Positions 7,711 through 16,645 of a stretch of 64,000 nucleotides of DNA are shown here, piece after piece. The notes beneath the pieces were generated by a model. The model searched no databases, was not told the DNA's origin, and saw nothing but the letters and a program-made list of their open reading frames with translations. Each line of letters begins with the position of its first letter. Within the stretch, counting starts at the first letter, position 1. Made by a program: the position numbers and the translations under genes. The stretch comes from Ralstonia sp. RRA (GTDB taxonomy: Bacteria > Pseudomonadota > Gammaproteobacteria > Burkholderiales > Burkholderiaceae). The stretch spans positions 3,534,001 to 3,598,000 of the forward strand of contig NZ_CP146091.1 of the NCBI RefSeq assembly GCF_037023145.1, in the 5' to 3' direction.

Positions 7711-8952
7711 ATGAAGACACGCCAACGCTATGCCGCTGCATGCGGGCTGCTCGCCTGCAGCATCGCTACGGCATCGCCCGATGAAGACCTGCTGGGCCAG
7801 AAGCAAGGGTATCCGTTGGCGCCAAGCGCGACGCGCATCCACGAAGCCCCTTACATCGTGGGTTCCTTTAGCGGCATGGATCGGCTCTCACCGTCCTGCG
7901 AGCTTGCACCGGCTGACAAACCGGTGCCACTCAAGATCGCCGACAAGGATGCCGACTTCCGGTATCGCTTTCGTGGTGGTGACTACACGCTGGCGGACTA
8001 CATGCAGCATCAGCGCGCGACCGCCGTTCTGATCGTTCAAGACGGCACCCTCCTGGCGGAACACTACGGCTACGACCGCACGCAAGACATGCGCATGCTG
8101 TCCAACTCGATGGCCAAGACGCTGGTGGCGCTCGTGATCGGCAAGGCACTGGAGGACGGCAGCCTGCACGCGCTGGAGGATCGCGTTGACCAATACGTGC
8201 CCGGGCTTGCCGGCACCCTGTACGGTGCAACGCGCATTGTCGATCTGCTGCGCATGGCCTCCGGCGCAAAGTATGTGGAGGACTACACCCCCACGGATGA
8301 TCGGGCGCGATTCCTCGGCACGGCCGCTAAGCAAGGGGTGCTTGCGGCAGCCGCACAGGTGAGCGAGCGTGCCGATCCGCCGGGTACGCGTTTCAACTAC
8401 GCGGGAGCGCAAACCGAAGTACTGAGCTTGGTGCTCCAGGCCGCCACGCAACGCAGCCTGTGCGACTTCGTGGATGAAAAGCTATGGAAGCCGATGGGTG
8501 CGCAATCCAAGGCGACCTATCTGGTGCGCCAATCCGATGGATCGGCGTTTGCGCAAGGCGGCTTCAACGCAACGGCGCGCGACTACGCCCGTCTTGGGGC
8601 CATGCTTGCCGACGATGGCGTGGTGCAGGGTCGGCAAGTGGTGCCGCGCGACTTCCTGTTGAACATGACGGACGCATCGCGCCAACCGGAGCCGTTTCGC
8701 CCCGGGCAGATGGTCTATCACGGTAGCCGCTACTACGGCTACGGCTTTCAGGTCTGGCTCCTCCCGGGAGAGGCACGGCGGTCCGTGCTGCTGGGCATCC
8801 ACGGACAAGCCATCTACGTGGATCCGCAATCCAAGCTGACCATGGTCCACCTTGCGGTGGGGCAGGACGCATCAGGCGATGCGAGCGGTGCCCACCTGGG
8901 CGCAGAGCGGGACGCGTTGTGGCGCGGTGTTGTAGAGCGGTTTGCGCGCTGA
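7711..8952 (+). CDS. Exported serine hydrolase, class C beta-lactamase family
   Basis: This 413-aa protein begins with a signal-like segment containing LLACS (about 13-17), which could be a lipobox with Cys16. The beta-lactamase-related fold shows the SxxK motif S133-MAK136, a possible second motif RFNYAGAQTE (YxN position altered to YAG), and GIHGQ near the end in the place of KTG or HxG. These proteins are usually esterases or peptidases and not true beta-lactamases. It follows the Asp-nucleophile hydrolase on the same strand with a 44-bp gap. The start at 7711 places the hydrophobic segment at the N-terminus. Confidence 0.78.
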   Translation: MKTRQRYAAACGLLACSIATASPDEDLLGQKQGYPLAPSATRIHEAPYIVGSFSGMDRLSPSCELAPADKPVPLKIADKDADFRYRFRGGDYTLADYMQHQRATAVLIVQDGTLLAEHYGYDRTQDMRMLSNSMAKTLVALVIGKALEDGSLHALEDRVDQYVPGLAGTLYGATRIVDLLRMASGAKYVEDYTPTDDRARFLGTAAKQGVLAAAAQVSERADPPGTRFNYAGAQTEVLSLVLQAATQRSLCDFVDEKLWKPMGAQSKATYLVRQSDGSAFAQGGFNATARDYARLGAMLADDGVVQGRQVVPRDFLLNMTDASRQPEPFRPGQMVYHGSRYYGYGFQVWLLPGEARRSVLLGIHGQAIYVDPQSKLTMVHLAVGQDASGDASGAHLGAERDALWRGVVERFAR

Positions 8953-8967
8953 AGCGAATCTGCGCCC

Positions 8968-9960
8968 TCACCAGCGCGAGGTGTGGTCTTCCGTCACGCC
9001 GGGCAGCCCTTGCACGGCATGCCGGATGCCCGTGTCCGGATCCACGATCTCGCCATCAAAATGGCCGATGGGCTGGATATAACGGCTGGCGGCGATGAGC
9101 AGGTTTTTGTTTTCGCTGCGCGCGCCTTCCGGCGTGAATGTCAGGTCGACCAGGCGATTGGCACTGCGGACGTGCCACGGTTGCAGCGGCTGCTTGGCAT
9201 CGAAATCAAATTCGACCGCGCCGACGCGGATCAGCTTGCCGTGCAGCCACACGGCGTTCTCGGCATCCGCCATATAACCTTGCTGCAGGTTGAAGCCCAT
9301 GTCACGACTGTGCGCGCTGGCCCAGCGCCAATGCGTTTCCCGCGCCAGCAGGCCGTTCGAGTAATCCAGCGAGGCCACGGCGCCATCCAGCCCATAGCGT
9401 TTGTCCGGGCAATCTGCAGTGCCACTGACCTGCAGCCCGCCGCTCTTGTGCGTCGAGTGTGCAAGCCAATTGGCGGGGGCAATGGATGCCAGCACCGGCG
9501 GCATGCCCGCCAGTTCGATGTCTGCGGCCAGCCGCAGCTTGGGTGACTGAATGGTCAGGGTCAGGCGATCGCCTTTGCGTTGGAAGGCCATGCGGCAACG
9601 CCCGGCCGTGAAAGACGCATGACCAAAGGCGCGGTCTTCCACCTTTGCGGACAGACCCGGCAATCCATTCGCACTGGTCGCACCAACAACTTCGCGGCGT
9701 TGCCGGTCGAACAGATAGGCGAACGCTGTGCCAGTCCAACCCACATCAACAATCGCCGCACCGATGAAGTAATCCGGATGCGCAATCGCGGCATATTGCC
9801 AACGCTTGTGATGCAGCTTGCGGGTCAGCCGCTGGTAAAGCGTGGTTTGCAGCGGCTGCCAGTCCAACTGTTCCACGATCCCCTCATACATGCCAAACGC
9901 AGGCAGGCCGTGTTCAAGCACCAGATGGCTGGGCGCGGCGGGAAGGCGCGATGTAGTCAT
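8968..9960 (-). CDS. DUF2804 family protein
   Basis: This 330-aa protein starts at ATG 9960. It matches the DUF2804 pattern: an N-terminal PAFGMYEG segment, WQYAAIAHPDYFIGAAIVDVGW, a central HWRWASAHSRDMGFNLQ and a late RSANRLVDLTFTPEG. The family is widespread in bacteria, looks like a lipocalin- or AttH-type beta-sheet protein, and has no established reaction. There is no signal peptide. It is convergent with the beta-lactamase-family gene, only 15 bases from its stop. Confidence 0.75.
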   Translation of the reverse strand: MTTSRLPAAPSHLVLEHGLPAFGMYEGIVEQLDWQPLQTTLYQRLTRKLHHKRWQYAAIAHPDYFIGAAIVDVGWTGTAFAYLFDRQRREVVGATSANGLPGLSAKVEDRAFGHASFTAGRCRMAFQRKGDRLTLTIQSPKLRLAADIELAGMPPVLASIAPANWLAHSTHKSGGLQVSGTADCPDKRYGLDGAVASLDYSNGLLARETHWRWASAHSRDMGFNLQQGYMADAENAVWLHGKLIRVGAVEFDFDAKQPLQPWHVRSANRLVDLTFTPEGARSENKNLLIAASRYIQPIGHFDGEIVDPDTGIRHAVQGLPGVTEDHTSRW

Positions 9961-10266
9961 GGCGTGTCGCGTAGGTCGTGGGCGGAGTGCGGTGACTCTA
10001 CACGCCACCTGATGCGGCATGTGGCGTTTGAAGTGGCTGTATGGACGTGCGTTGCGGCAACGCCGGGGGGTGTGCGCCCTGATCCTGCCCCGCGCCTGAG
10101 CGACTGACCGATTTCAGCTTGAGAGCGGCCATCAAAGCGTTGCGCGGTCGAGCGTTGCCTTACGGGCGCCCCCGGCCCCGACGCTTGGCTTGCAGTAGTC
10201 GAAGCCGTGCCCGAGCGCTACGATCTATGCTCACCGGCTGCTTCTTCGCTGTCGAAGACTTCTTCA

Positions 10267-10590
10267 ATGCCACGTCACCACCACCACGTCTACGTTGTCG
10301 AACTCTCGCGGCAAGTGCTGGCCGAAGCGCGCTTTGTGAAAGCGAATCCCGATTACCTCGGCGACAAGCCTTGCGTTTATGTGGGCATGACAGGACAGTC
10401 GCCGGACGTGCGCTTTGACAAACACAAGGCGGGGCTGAAATCGAACCGGTTTGTGCGGGAGTATGGCTTGCGCCTGATGCCGGAGCTGTACGAGTGCTTC
10501 AACCCGATGCCTTACGAAGCGGCACGGGAGATGGAAGTGGAGCTGGCGATCGGCTTGCGCGAGGAAGGGTATGCGGTGTGGCAAGCGTGA
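10267..10590 (+). CDS. GIY-YIG-like domain protein
   Basis: This is a protein of about 107 aa. VYVVELS followed by CVYVGMTGQSPDVRFDKH looks like the two-strand GIY-x10-YIG core with the following Arg, and EAAREMEVELAIGLREEGYAVW would close the small domain. GIY-YIG domains are usually nucleases, but many short chromosomal members have no known substrate. The start is uncertain: ATG 10267 puts the motif at residue 7, while an in-frame ATG at 10207 would add 20 less plausible residues. Neither has a strong ribosome site. Confidence 0.65.
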   Translation: MPRHHHHVYVVELSRQVLAEARFVKANPDYLGDKPCVYVGMTGQSPDVRFDKHKAGLKSNRFVREYGLRLMPELYECFNPMPYEAAREMEVELAIGLREEGYAVWQA

Positions 10591-10730
10591 AGCGGTGACG
10601 GATGCCGTCCCCTAGTCGACTCCCTCCGGATTGCAAGGCGCAACTGGCGCCGTTGAAGATTCGGGGCGGCCAGCATATTGCCCCATCAACCAACGGCGGT
10701 TCGCAGGTGCGTTGATGCGCTTGTCTCTGA

Positions 10731-11135
10731 TCACGGCTCGCCTTCCAAATACTGTTCATCGGAAACAGGTTCCAGCCATTCCACTGCCTTGCCGTCGAGT
10801 GCCTCCTGAACCGCGATGTGCGTCATTGCTGTCGTCGAAGTGGCGCCGTGCCAGTGCTTGTGATTCGGCGGGCACCAGATCACGTCGCCAGCCCGGATCT
10901 CCACCTTCTCTTCGCCTTCGCACTGCGTCCAGCCGCATCCTGCCGTGACGATGAGTGTTTGCCCGAGCGGATGGGTGTGCCAGTTGGTGCGCGCGCCCGG
11001 TTCAAAGGTCACAGCGGCGCACGAGTGACGAGCGGGCAGCGGAGGATTGCTCAAGGGATCAATCCTCACGCTGCCGGTGAACCACTCAGCGGGGCCCTTG
11101 ATGGAGGGTTGCGTTCCTACCCGTTTCAGTTCCAT
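10731..11135 (-). CDS. Cupin domain protein
   Basis: This 134-aa single-domain cupin shows motif 1 as [16 protein letters not shown] and motif 2 around [15 protein letters not shown], which supply the His metal ligands. Similar small cupins are annotated as lyase- or isomerase-like enzymes, but the substrate here is unknown. ATG 11135 is preceded by AAGGAG at a good distance. It is the last gene of a minus-strand operon after the MFS transporter and the alpha/beta hydrolase (15-bp gap), so it probably acts on the same compound. Confidence 0.8.
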   Translation of the reverse strand: MELKRVGTQPSIKGPAEWFTGSVRIDPLSNPPLPARHSCAAVTFEPGARTNWHTHPLGQTLIVTAGCGWTQCEGEEKVEIRAGDVIWCPPNHKHWHGATSTTAMTHIAVQEALDGKAVEWLEPVSDEQYLEGEP

Positions 11136-11150
11136 GGCTGCTCCTTAGTG

Positions 11151-12284
11151 TCACGCCTGCTTCAGGTTCTGCCTGAAGAAGGCTTCCAACCTGTCGAAGG
11201 GAATCTTTTCGAGTCGGTCGTAAAGGTCGACGTGGTCCGCGTCCGGGACGATCACGAACTCTTTCGGGCCGGATGCTGCCTTGTAGGCATCTTCCGAGTA
11301 GTACCTCGAGTGGGCATTTGCGCCGGCCACCAGCATGATCGGCCGTGGCGCGACCATCGCGATGTTTGCCGCCAGTGGGAACTCGAAGAACGACATCGGC
11401 GTCGTGGCCGTCCACGCCGTCGTGGAGTTGATCGAGCGGGGATGGAAGCCCCGCGGCGTGCGGTAGTAGTCGAAGAACGCGGCCAGCACGGGGTCGGGAT
11501 TGGCCGGCAGCTTTTCTGGCAGCACGCGGTCGCCTTTCAGCAACTGGCCGTTGGCGTCGAAGGGCACTTCGTGAAAGCCCAGCGCAAACGTCCCTTTCTC
11601 CGCATCGATCCAGCGTTGTTGGCTCAGGTAGTCGATCACCTGATGCCGTTGTTCGAGGGTGTAGCCGTCTTTGTAGCTGCGGCTCATGCTGCGCGACATG
11701 TCGTACATCGAAGCCGTAGCCACCGCCTTGATCCGCGAATCGCCGCTTGCGGCCGTCAGCGCCATGCCGCTCAGGCCGCAGATCGCCATGGCGCCGATGC
11801 GCTCGCGGTCCACATCCGGCAGCAGACCCAGGTAATCGACCGCGGCGCTGAAGTCTTCTGTGAAGATGTCCGGCGATGCCACGTTGCGCACCTCGCCACC
11901 GCTCTCGCCAGTAAACGAGGGATCGAACGCGAGCGTGACAAAGCCGCGTTCCGCGAGCGTCTGGGCGTAGAGGCCCGACGATTGTTCCTTCACCGCACCG
12001 AACGGACCGCTCAGCACCAGAGCCGGCAGCCTGCCGACGCCAGGACGCTTCGGCCGGTACAGGTCGCCGGCGAGAACGATCCCGAATCGGTTCTTGAACG
12101 TCACCTTGCGATGCATCACGCGGTCGTTTTGCGCGAACACCTTGTCCCATCGACCCGTCGGTTCCATGTGTACTCCGGTTGAATGTTTGCGATCGCCGGC
12201 GAGTGCGGGCGCGGCCGTCACGGCGGCCGCTCCGAGAGCCAAGGCGTTTTGCAGCGCACGGCGGCGAGAATTCGAGAAATCCAT
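11151..12284 (-). CDS. Exported dienelactone-hydrolase-like alpha/beta hydrolase with Tat-like signal
   Basis: This 377-aa protein opens with SNSRRRALQNALALGAAA, a twin-arginine-like signal, and a likely cleavage after ALA. The hydrolase fold shows GPFGAVKEQSS, the nucleophile region ICGLSGMAL with Ser in a GLSGM elbow, an acid in the C-terminal half and a final His in DADHVDLYD. Homologues are annotated as DLH-type or xylanase/esterase-like hydrolases. It lies 23 bases downstream of the MFS gene and 15 bases upstream of the cupin gene on the minus strand, suggesting one operon under the divergent LysR regulator. Confidence 0.78.
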   Translation of the reverse strand: MDFSNSRRRALQNALALGAAAVTAAPALAGDRKHSTGVHMEPTGRWDKVFAQNDRVMHRKVTFKNRFGIVLAGDLYRPKRPGVGRLPALVLSGPFGAVKEQSSGLYAQTLAERGFVTLAFDPSFTGESGGEVRNVASPDIFTEDFSAAVDYLGLLPDVDRERIGAMAICGLSGMALTAASGDSRIKAVATASMYDMSRSMSRSYKDGYTLEQRHQVIDYLSQQRWIDAEKGTFALGFHEVPFDANGQLLKGDRVLPEKLPANPDPVLAAFFDYYRTPRGFHPRSINSTTAWTATTPMSFFEFPLAANIAMVAPRPIMLVAGANAHSRYYSEDAYKAASGPKEFVIVPDADHVDLYDRLEKIPFDRLEAFFRQNLKQA

Positions 12285-12307
12285 GTAGGTTCCTTTGAAC
12301 TAGGTCA

Positions 12308-13555
12308 TCACGCTACCCGGCGACTGCGATGCGCCGTGGTCAATGCCAGGGCCGACGCAGCCACCAAGAGGAGTGCACTGAAGCCGAAGGTAGCGGTATA
12401 GCCGCTGGCATCTAACAGCACGCCTCCGACCGTCGAACCCAGTGCGATCGCCAACTGGACCACGGCCACCATCAGCCCGCCGCCCGCTTCGGCGCTTTTC
12501 GGCAGCGTCGTTGCCAGCCAGCTCCACCAGCCGACGGGCGCGGCAGTCCCGAGCAACCCCCACACGGCCAGCAGGCCAACAGCGGCGCCAGTCTGTTCTC
12601 CGTACAGAACCAGCGCCACGGCGACGGCCGCCATTGCGAGTGGAATGGCGATCAGGGTGCGGTACAGACTGCGAGAGAGGAACCAACCGATGATGGTGGT
12701 GCCAATGAAGCCCGCGACCCCCATCGCGAGCAGCACCAGCGAAAGCGTCGAGGCGTTTGCGTGGGTCGTCGTTTCCAGGAAGGGGCGCACAAATGTGAAG
12801 AGCGCGAACTGCCCCATGAAAAATAGGCCGACCGCCGCCATCCCCAGCAGTACCAGCGGATCCGCCAGCAGGCGCAATGCGTTGCGGGATCCGGGAGCCG
12901 GTGCGTCTGCCCGCATCGATGGCAGGCTCGCCCATTGCCAGGCGAAGGCGAGCGCCGCGACAGGCACAAGACCGAAGAAGGCACCACGCCATCCGACCAG
13001 CGAGCCGATGAAGCTGCCCAGCGGTGCGGCGATCACCGTGGCAAGCGCACTGCCGCCGTTGAAGATCGCCAGTGCGCGCGGGACCTTCGGTGCGGGTACC
13101 AGCCGGATGGCCGTCGCGGCTGACATGGACCAGAAGCCACCGACGGACACCCCGATGAGCACGCGGCCGATCATGTACATCACGAGGCTGTGCGCCAAAG
13201 CGATGAGCGCACCGGACACGGCCATGAAAGCGGTCATCCACAGCAGGATGGTCTTGCGATCCGTCTGCCGCGCTAGCGCCGGAAGCAGAAGGCTAGTCAA
13301 GACAGCAAAGGCGCCGGACACGGCGATCCCTTGACCGGCCACACCCTCGCTGACGTGCAGGTCCGTCGCGATGGGCGTGAGCAGGCTGACCGGCATGAAC
13401 TCCGATGCGATCAATGCAAAGACGCACAGCGCCATGGCGAACACGCCACTCCAGTGGCTCTGTTGGCCGCGGCTGGCAGGAGCAATCGCAGGCGATGCGG
13501 CTGGGAGCGGCCGGCTGTCGAGTTGGGGTGTGAGGGTCGATGGTGCTTGGGTCAT
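12308..13555 (-). CDS. MFS transporter (AraJ/arabinose-efflux-like)
   Basis: This 415-aa membrane protein has about 12 hydrophobic segments in two halves. An early FALIASEFMPVSLLTPIA helix and the loop LARQTDRKTILLWM match the MFS motif A region of the DHA1/AraJ exporters. ATG 13555 was chosen because the first strongly hydrophobic helix then begins about 45 residues in, after a Pro/Ser-rich cytoplasmic tail. It is the first gene of the MFS-hydrolase-cupin operon and is divergent from a LysR gene across a 92-bp promoter region. The substrate is unknown. Confidence 0.85.
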   Translation of the reverse strand: MTQAPSTLTPQLDSRPLPAASPAIAPASRGQQSHWSGVFAMALCVFALIASEFMPVSLLTPIATDLHVSEGVAGQGIAVSGAFAVLTSLLLPALARQTDRKTILLWMTAFMAVSGALIALAHSLVMYMIGRVLIGVSVGGFWSMSAATAIRLVPAPKVPRALAIFNGGSALATVIAAPLGSFIGSLVGWRGAFFGLVPVAALAFAWQWASLPSMRADAPAPGSRNALRLLADPLVLLGMAAVGLFFMGQFALFTFVRPFLETTTHANASTLSLVLLAMGVAGFIGTTIIGWFLSRSLYRTLIAIPLAMAAVAVALVLYGEQTGAAVGLLAVWGLLGTAAPVGWWSWLATTLPKSAEAGGGLMVAVVQLAIALGSTVGGVLLDASGYTATFGFSALLLVAASALALTTAHRSRRVA

Positions 13556-13587
13556 GCCCCAAATTATGGTGACCACCTGCGCCCGCC

Positions 13588-13617
13588 ACTAGATAATGAA
13601 TCCTGAATACATCTAGT
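13588..13617. promoter_or_regulatory. LysR operator palindrome between divergent genes
   Basis: ACTAGAT (13588-13594) and ATCTAGT (13611-13617) form a perfect 7-bp inverted repeat separated by 16 bases, between the divergent MFS (13555) and LysR (13648) starts. Spacing and place fit a LysR-type binding site, but the exact T-N11-A core is not clear. Confidence 0.6.
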
Positions 13618-13647
13618 AGATAAGCTAATGAATCGGAGGATGGGACC

Positions 13648-14541
13648 GTGGCGAGGAGGAATCTGAACGATCTGCTGGGCTTCGTGACCGTTGCGCGCGA
13701 GGGCAGCTTTACGCGTGCCGCAGCGAGTCTCGGGGTGACTCAATCCGCGTTGAGCCAATCCATCCGCGGGCTGGAGGAGCGGCTCCAGATCCGCCTGTTG
13801 ACCAGAACAACGCGCAGCGTGTCAACGACGGCCGCCGGCGAACGTCTGATGCAGGCGATTGGGCAGCGCTTCGACGAGATTGAATCCGAGCTCGATGCAT
13901 TGACGGCGCTGCGGGACAAGCCGGCCGGCACGGTCCGCATCACCTGCGGCGATCACGTGCTGCAGAGCATTCTGCTGCCCCGGCTCACGCCCTTGCTGCA
14001 GGATTACCCAGACATCAAGGTGGAGTTCGACGTCAACTACGGGTTCCGAGACATCGTGGCCGACCGCTTCGATGCCGGCGTGCGCATGGGCAACACCATA
14101 GACAAGGACATGATCGCCATCCCGATCGGGCCAGCATTACGCCTGGCGGTGGTTGCGTCACCCGCGTATTTCGCGGCCCATCCCGCGCCGAAGCTTCCTC
14201 GGGATCTGACGGAGCATCGTTGCATCAATCAGCGCATGCCGACCTCCGGCGGCCTGTACGTTTGGGACTTCGAACGGCGCGGCCGCAAGATCAACGTCCG
14301 CGTCGACGGCCCGCTCGTTTTCAACACCACACCCCCGCAAGTGGACGCGGCGCTCGCCGGCTTGGGCGTCGTCCTTCTTCCTGAAGACGAAGTCATGTCT
14401 CACATCAGCGCCGGGCGGCTGGTCCGCGTTTTAGAAGACTGGTGCCCGAAGTTTGCCGGGTACCACCTCTACTACCCGAGTCGGCGGCAGCCTTCTCCGG
14501 CGTTCTCGCTAGTCGTGGACGCATTGCGTTTTCGTGCGTGA
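13648..14541 (+). CDS. LysR family transcriptional regulator (MFS operon regulator)
   Basis: This 297-aa protein has an N-terminal winged helix (residues 3-62) with SFTRAAASLGVTQSALSQSIRGLE, typical of LysR proteins of the type that act on divergent MFS or short-chain dehydrogenase genes, and a C-terminal co-inducer domain (about 90-295). The start is GTG 13648, preceded by CGGAGGA seven bases upstream; a nearby ATG is out of frame. It most likely controls the divergent MFS-hydrolase-cupin operon through the palindrome at 13588-13617 and may regulate itself. Confidence 0.9.
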   Translation: MARRNLNDLLGFVTVAREGSFTRAAASLGVTQSALSQSIRGLEERLQIRLLTRTTRSVSTTAAGERLMQAIGQRFDEIESELDALTALRDKPAGTVRITCGDHVLQSILLPRLTPLLQDYPDIKVEFDVNYGFRDIVADRFDAGVRMGNTIDKDMIAIPIGPALRLAVVASPAYFAAHPAPKLPRDLTEHRCINQRMPTSGGLYVWDFERRGRKINVRVDGPLVFNTTPPQVDAALAGLGVVLLPEDEVMSHISAGRLVRVLEDWCPKFAGYHLYYPSRRQPSPAFSLVVDALRFRA

Positions 14542-14739
14542 CATCAACGAATCCTGGAAAAAACGGGGACGGTGGGTGCGGTCCGTCCATGACGGCCGGA
14601 TGGCGCTAAATCGGCCGCCCCACACGCAGCGCGTTGATTGTCTCTGAAGCGTTGGACCGTGCCGGTCGTAGGTGGCGCAGTCACTGAACGCTATCGGCCA
14701 CGAGCGGTCGCTAGATCCCGGCGCGCAAATCGTCGACAT

Positions 14740-15380
14740 TCACCAAGACAAAGGTGCCCTCTCATGCAGGGCAACGCTTGGAGAGACGGTATGGAGAGTG
14801 GATGCGTATCGCCCGTGTCGGGCATTAGTGGAGTGTTGCTCGGCAATTCGTTCGTCGCGGTCATGGTCGCTACCGATCGGGAAAATCTTGGGTTTCTGAA
14901 CGACATTCATCACGAATGCATCTTGCCGAGTGAAGGCCGCCCGCCATTCGCCCGAAGACAGAACCCTGGGGTTGGTCTCGCGCCCCAAGGCCCTTTGGGC
15001 GGCATAGAGCAGCCCGACAACGGCCGCAAAGCCGATCGGACCGATCACCATCACGTCGACGTCGCTGTCCGCGACTTCCTGACCACGGGCGACGGAACCG
15101 AAAACGAATGCGGCGTCGATCTGATCGGAACACGGGATCAGAGCCTCGGCGAGCACGTCGGCAAGACCGGAAGTCTTGCGCATGATGCTCGCCAGTTCCT
15201 CGTAAATCGGAAGCCCTATTTGCGCGATAGACACTCTGTTGCCTTGCCGATCCCGGCTCAAAATTCCCGCCGCGGCCAGCTTGCTCAGTTCCTTGTGCAG
15301 CGTGCCCCCCGCCCCGCCAGTCAGACGCGCGATTTCACGGACGTGAAACTCCTTATTTCGATGGGCACAGATGCGGCCTG
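14740..15380 (-). pseudogene. HTH plus minimal-nucleotidyltransferase protein, 5'-truncated
   Basis: The minus strand encodes an HTH region (KEFHVREIARLTGGAGGTLH, translated from about 15350 downward) followed by an MNT nucleotidyltransferase core FVFGSVARGQEVADSDVDVM, the GS-x-DxD active-site pattern. The open part with a conventional track start (TTG 15261) begins inside the helix-turn-helix, and the recognisable similarity reaches back to about 15375 without any start codon. The usual 15-20 N-terminal residues are missing. I infer a gene cut at about 15380 by a rearrangement that brought in the ferredoxin gene. The C-terminus looks complete (PKIFPIGS) with a short foreign-looking tail. Confidence 0.6.
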
Positions 15381-15449
15381 ACGCACTCGCCGTTTCAGTT
15401 ATCCTTGCCGCTTCGCGTTGTCACCCGCCCGTCGGCCTTTGCACGCCGC

Positions 15450-15749
15450 ATGACCGAAACCGACCCATCCCACCGCGTCCGCATCGAACCGCTCGGCGTC
15501 AGCTTCGACGCGCCGGAATCGCTGACACTGCTTGAAGCCGCTGGCTTCGCTGGTGTGTCGCTGCCGCGCTCGTGCCGCAACGGCACCTGCCGAAGCTGCT
15601 TCTCCCGGATCGTCAGCGGCACCGTCCGCTACACGATCGAATGGCCGGGCCTGAGCCGCGAGGAAAAAGCCAACGGCTACACGCTGCCGTGCGTCGCGAT
15701 CGCGACGTCGGACGTCATCGTCGACGTGCCCGATGCGACCGTGGCGTAA
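15450..15749 (+). CDS. Plant-type [2Fe-2S] ferredoxin
   Basis: This 99-aa protein carries one [2Fe-2S] ferredoxin domain. The cluster ligands are visible as CRNGTCRSC (C-x4-C-x2-C) and a fourth Cys in LPCVAIA about 30 residues later. It should carry single electrons to an oxygenase or reductase in the cytoplasm. ATG 15450 gives a normal N-terminus; the frame is open further upstream without a better start. An NAD(P)-binding protein gene begins 22 bases after its stop. The region has very high GC and codon use unlike the 19-21 kb genes. Confidence 0.85.
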   Translation: MTETDPSHRVRIEPLGVSFDAPESLTLLEAAGFAGVSLPRSCRNGTCRSCFSRIVSGTVRYTIEWPGLSREEKANGYTLPCVAIATSDVIVDVPDATVA

Positions 15750-15771
15750 GTCCGCAGCCTCCATTACGCTC

Positions 15772-16476
15772 ATGACGAATCCACCCTCCAGCCCGCCGCC
15801 CCGCCTCCCGCGTCATGTCGCGGTGATCGGCGCAGCGGGCGGCCTCGGCCAAGCCATCCTGCGCATCTGCCGCGCCGAGGGCATCCGTTTCACCGCCATC
15901 GTCCGTTCCAGGCCCGAGCGGATCGCCGACGTGCCGGCCGGCTGCCGCGTCGCCGTCGTCCGTTCGCTTGCGGACCGCGCCGCGCTCACCGATGCATTCG
16001 CCGGCACCGACGCGGTGCTCACCGCGCTCGGCGTCACGCCGACGAGCGACGATCCATCCTCGCGGCTTTCCGCGAATATGGACGCGGTCAACGCGTCGAT
16101 GCGTGCAGCGGATGTCGACCGCATCGTCGTGGTCAATACGCTGTTGACAGCGCCGCCGGGTGAACCGCCGAGTCGCGCGATCCGGTTCTTTTCGCACGTG
16201 CCCGGCCGGATCGGCCGAGGCGCGGCCGAATTGCAGGCCGTCGTCGACGCGCTCGGCAACGGCGCGTTCGCGTCGCTGCGCTGGACGCTCGTGCGCGCGG
16301 CCGTCAATGCGCGCGGCAAGGACGAACGCCCGGCCGCGTCGGTCGACGCGAACGGCACACGCAACAACAGCCTGATGCCGGTGTCGTATGACGCAATGGG
16401 AAGATGGATGCTCGAAGAAGCGGCGGCGAACGCGTTCGTACGCCAGGCGCCGAAGGTGTCGCGGCAGCGAAACTGA
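15772..16476 (+). CDS. NAD(P)-binding Rossmann-fold protein (NmrA/SDR-like)
   Basis: This 234-aa protein opens with HVAVIGAAGGLGQAIL, a GxxGxxG nucleotide-binding loop at about residues 18-27, followed by DAVLTALG and VVVNTLL strands as in atypical SDR or NmrA proteins. There is no clear YxxxK catalytic pair, so the role may be redox sensing or an atypical reduction. It probably forms an operon with the ferredoxin 22 bp upstream. A perfect hairpin (16478-16500) follows its stop directly. Confidence 0.8.
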   Translation: MTNPPSSPPPRLPRHVAVIGAAGGLGQAILRICRAEGIRFTAIVRSRPERIADVPAGCRVAVVRSLADRAALTDAFAGTDAVLTALGVTPTSDDPSSRLSANMDAVNASMRAADVDRIVVVNTLLTAPPGEPPSRAIRFFSHVPGRIGRGAAELQAVVDALGNGAFASLRWTLVRAAVNARGKDERPAASVDANGTRNNSLMPVSYDAMGRWMLEEAAANAFVRQAPKVSRQRN

Positions 16477-16477
16477 T

Positions 16478-16500
16478 CCCGCGTTCGGAGCGAACGCGGG
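16478..16500 (+). terminator. Hairpin after the SDR-like gene
   Basis: CCCGCGTTCG (16478-16487) and CGAACGCGGG (16491-16500) form a perfect 10-bp stem with a 3-nt loop, starting one base after the stop codon. There is no T-run. Confidence 0.6.
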
Positions 16501-16543
16501 CCGCCGGGGGTGTCAGGTTTTCCGTGCCATCCAGCAACGCGAC

Positions 16544-16645
16544 CGGCGGCAGACGCCCAGGGTATCGCTTGCGTCGCGGTTTGGGCGGTGGAAGTTATGG
16601 TTCGATCAGCCCCCACAGCTCGTCATCAACGATATCGCATCGAAC
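16544..16645 (-). pseudogene. IS5-family transposase N-terminal remnant
   Basis: On the minus strand the frame reads RCDIVDDELWGLIEP, a stop (TAA at 16595-16597), then LPPPKPRRKRYPGR. This is the characteristic N-terminus of IS5-group transposases, in which EPLLPPPKPRR is normal, so the stop replaces a Leu codon. Similarity ends at about 16550. No start codon, no DDE catalytic region and no terminal inverted repeats remain. Confidence 0.6.

Noticed and set aside
14638..15381. 247-codon plus-strand frame
   Set aside because: It is antisense to the recognisable HTH/nucleotidyltransferase sequence and has no family features.
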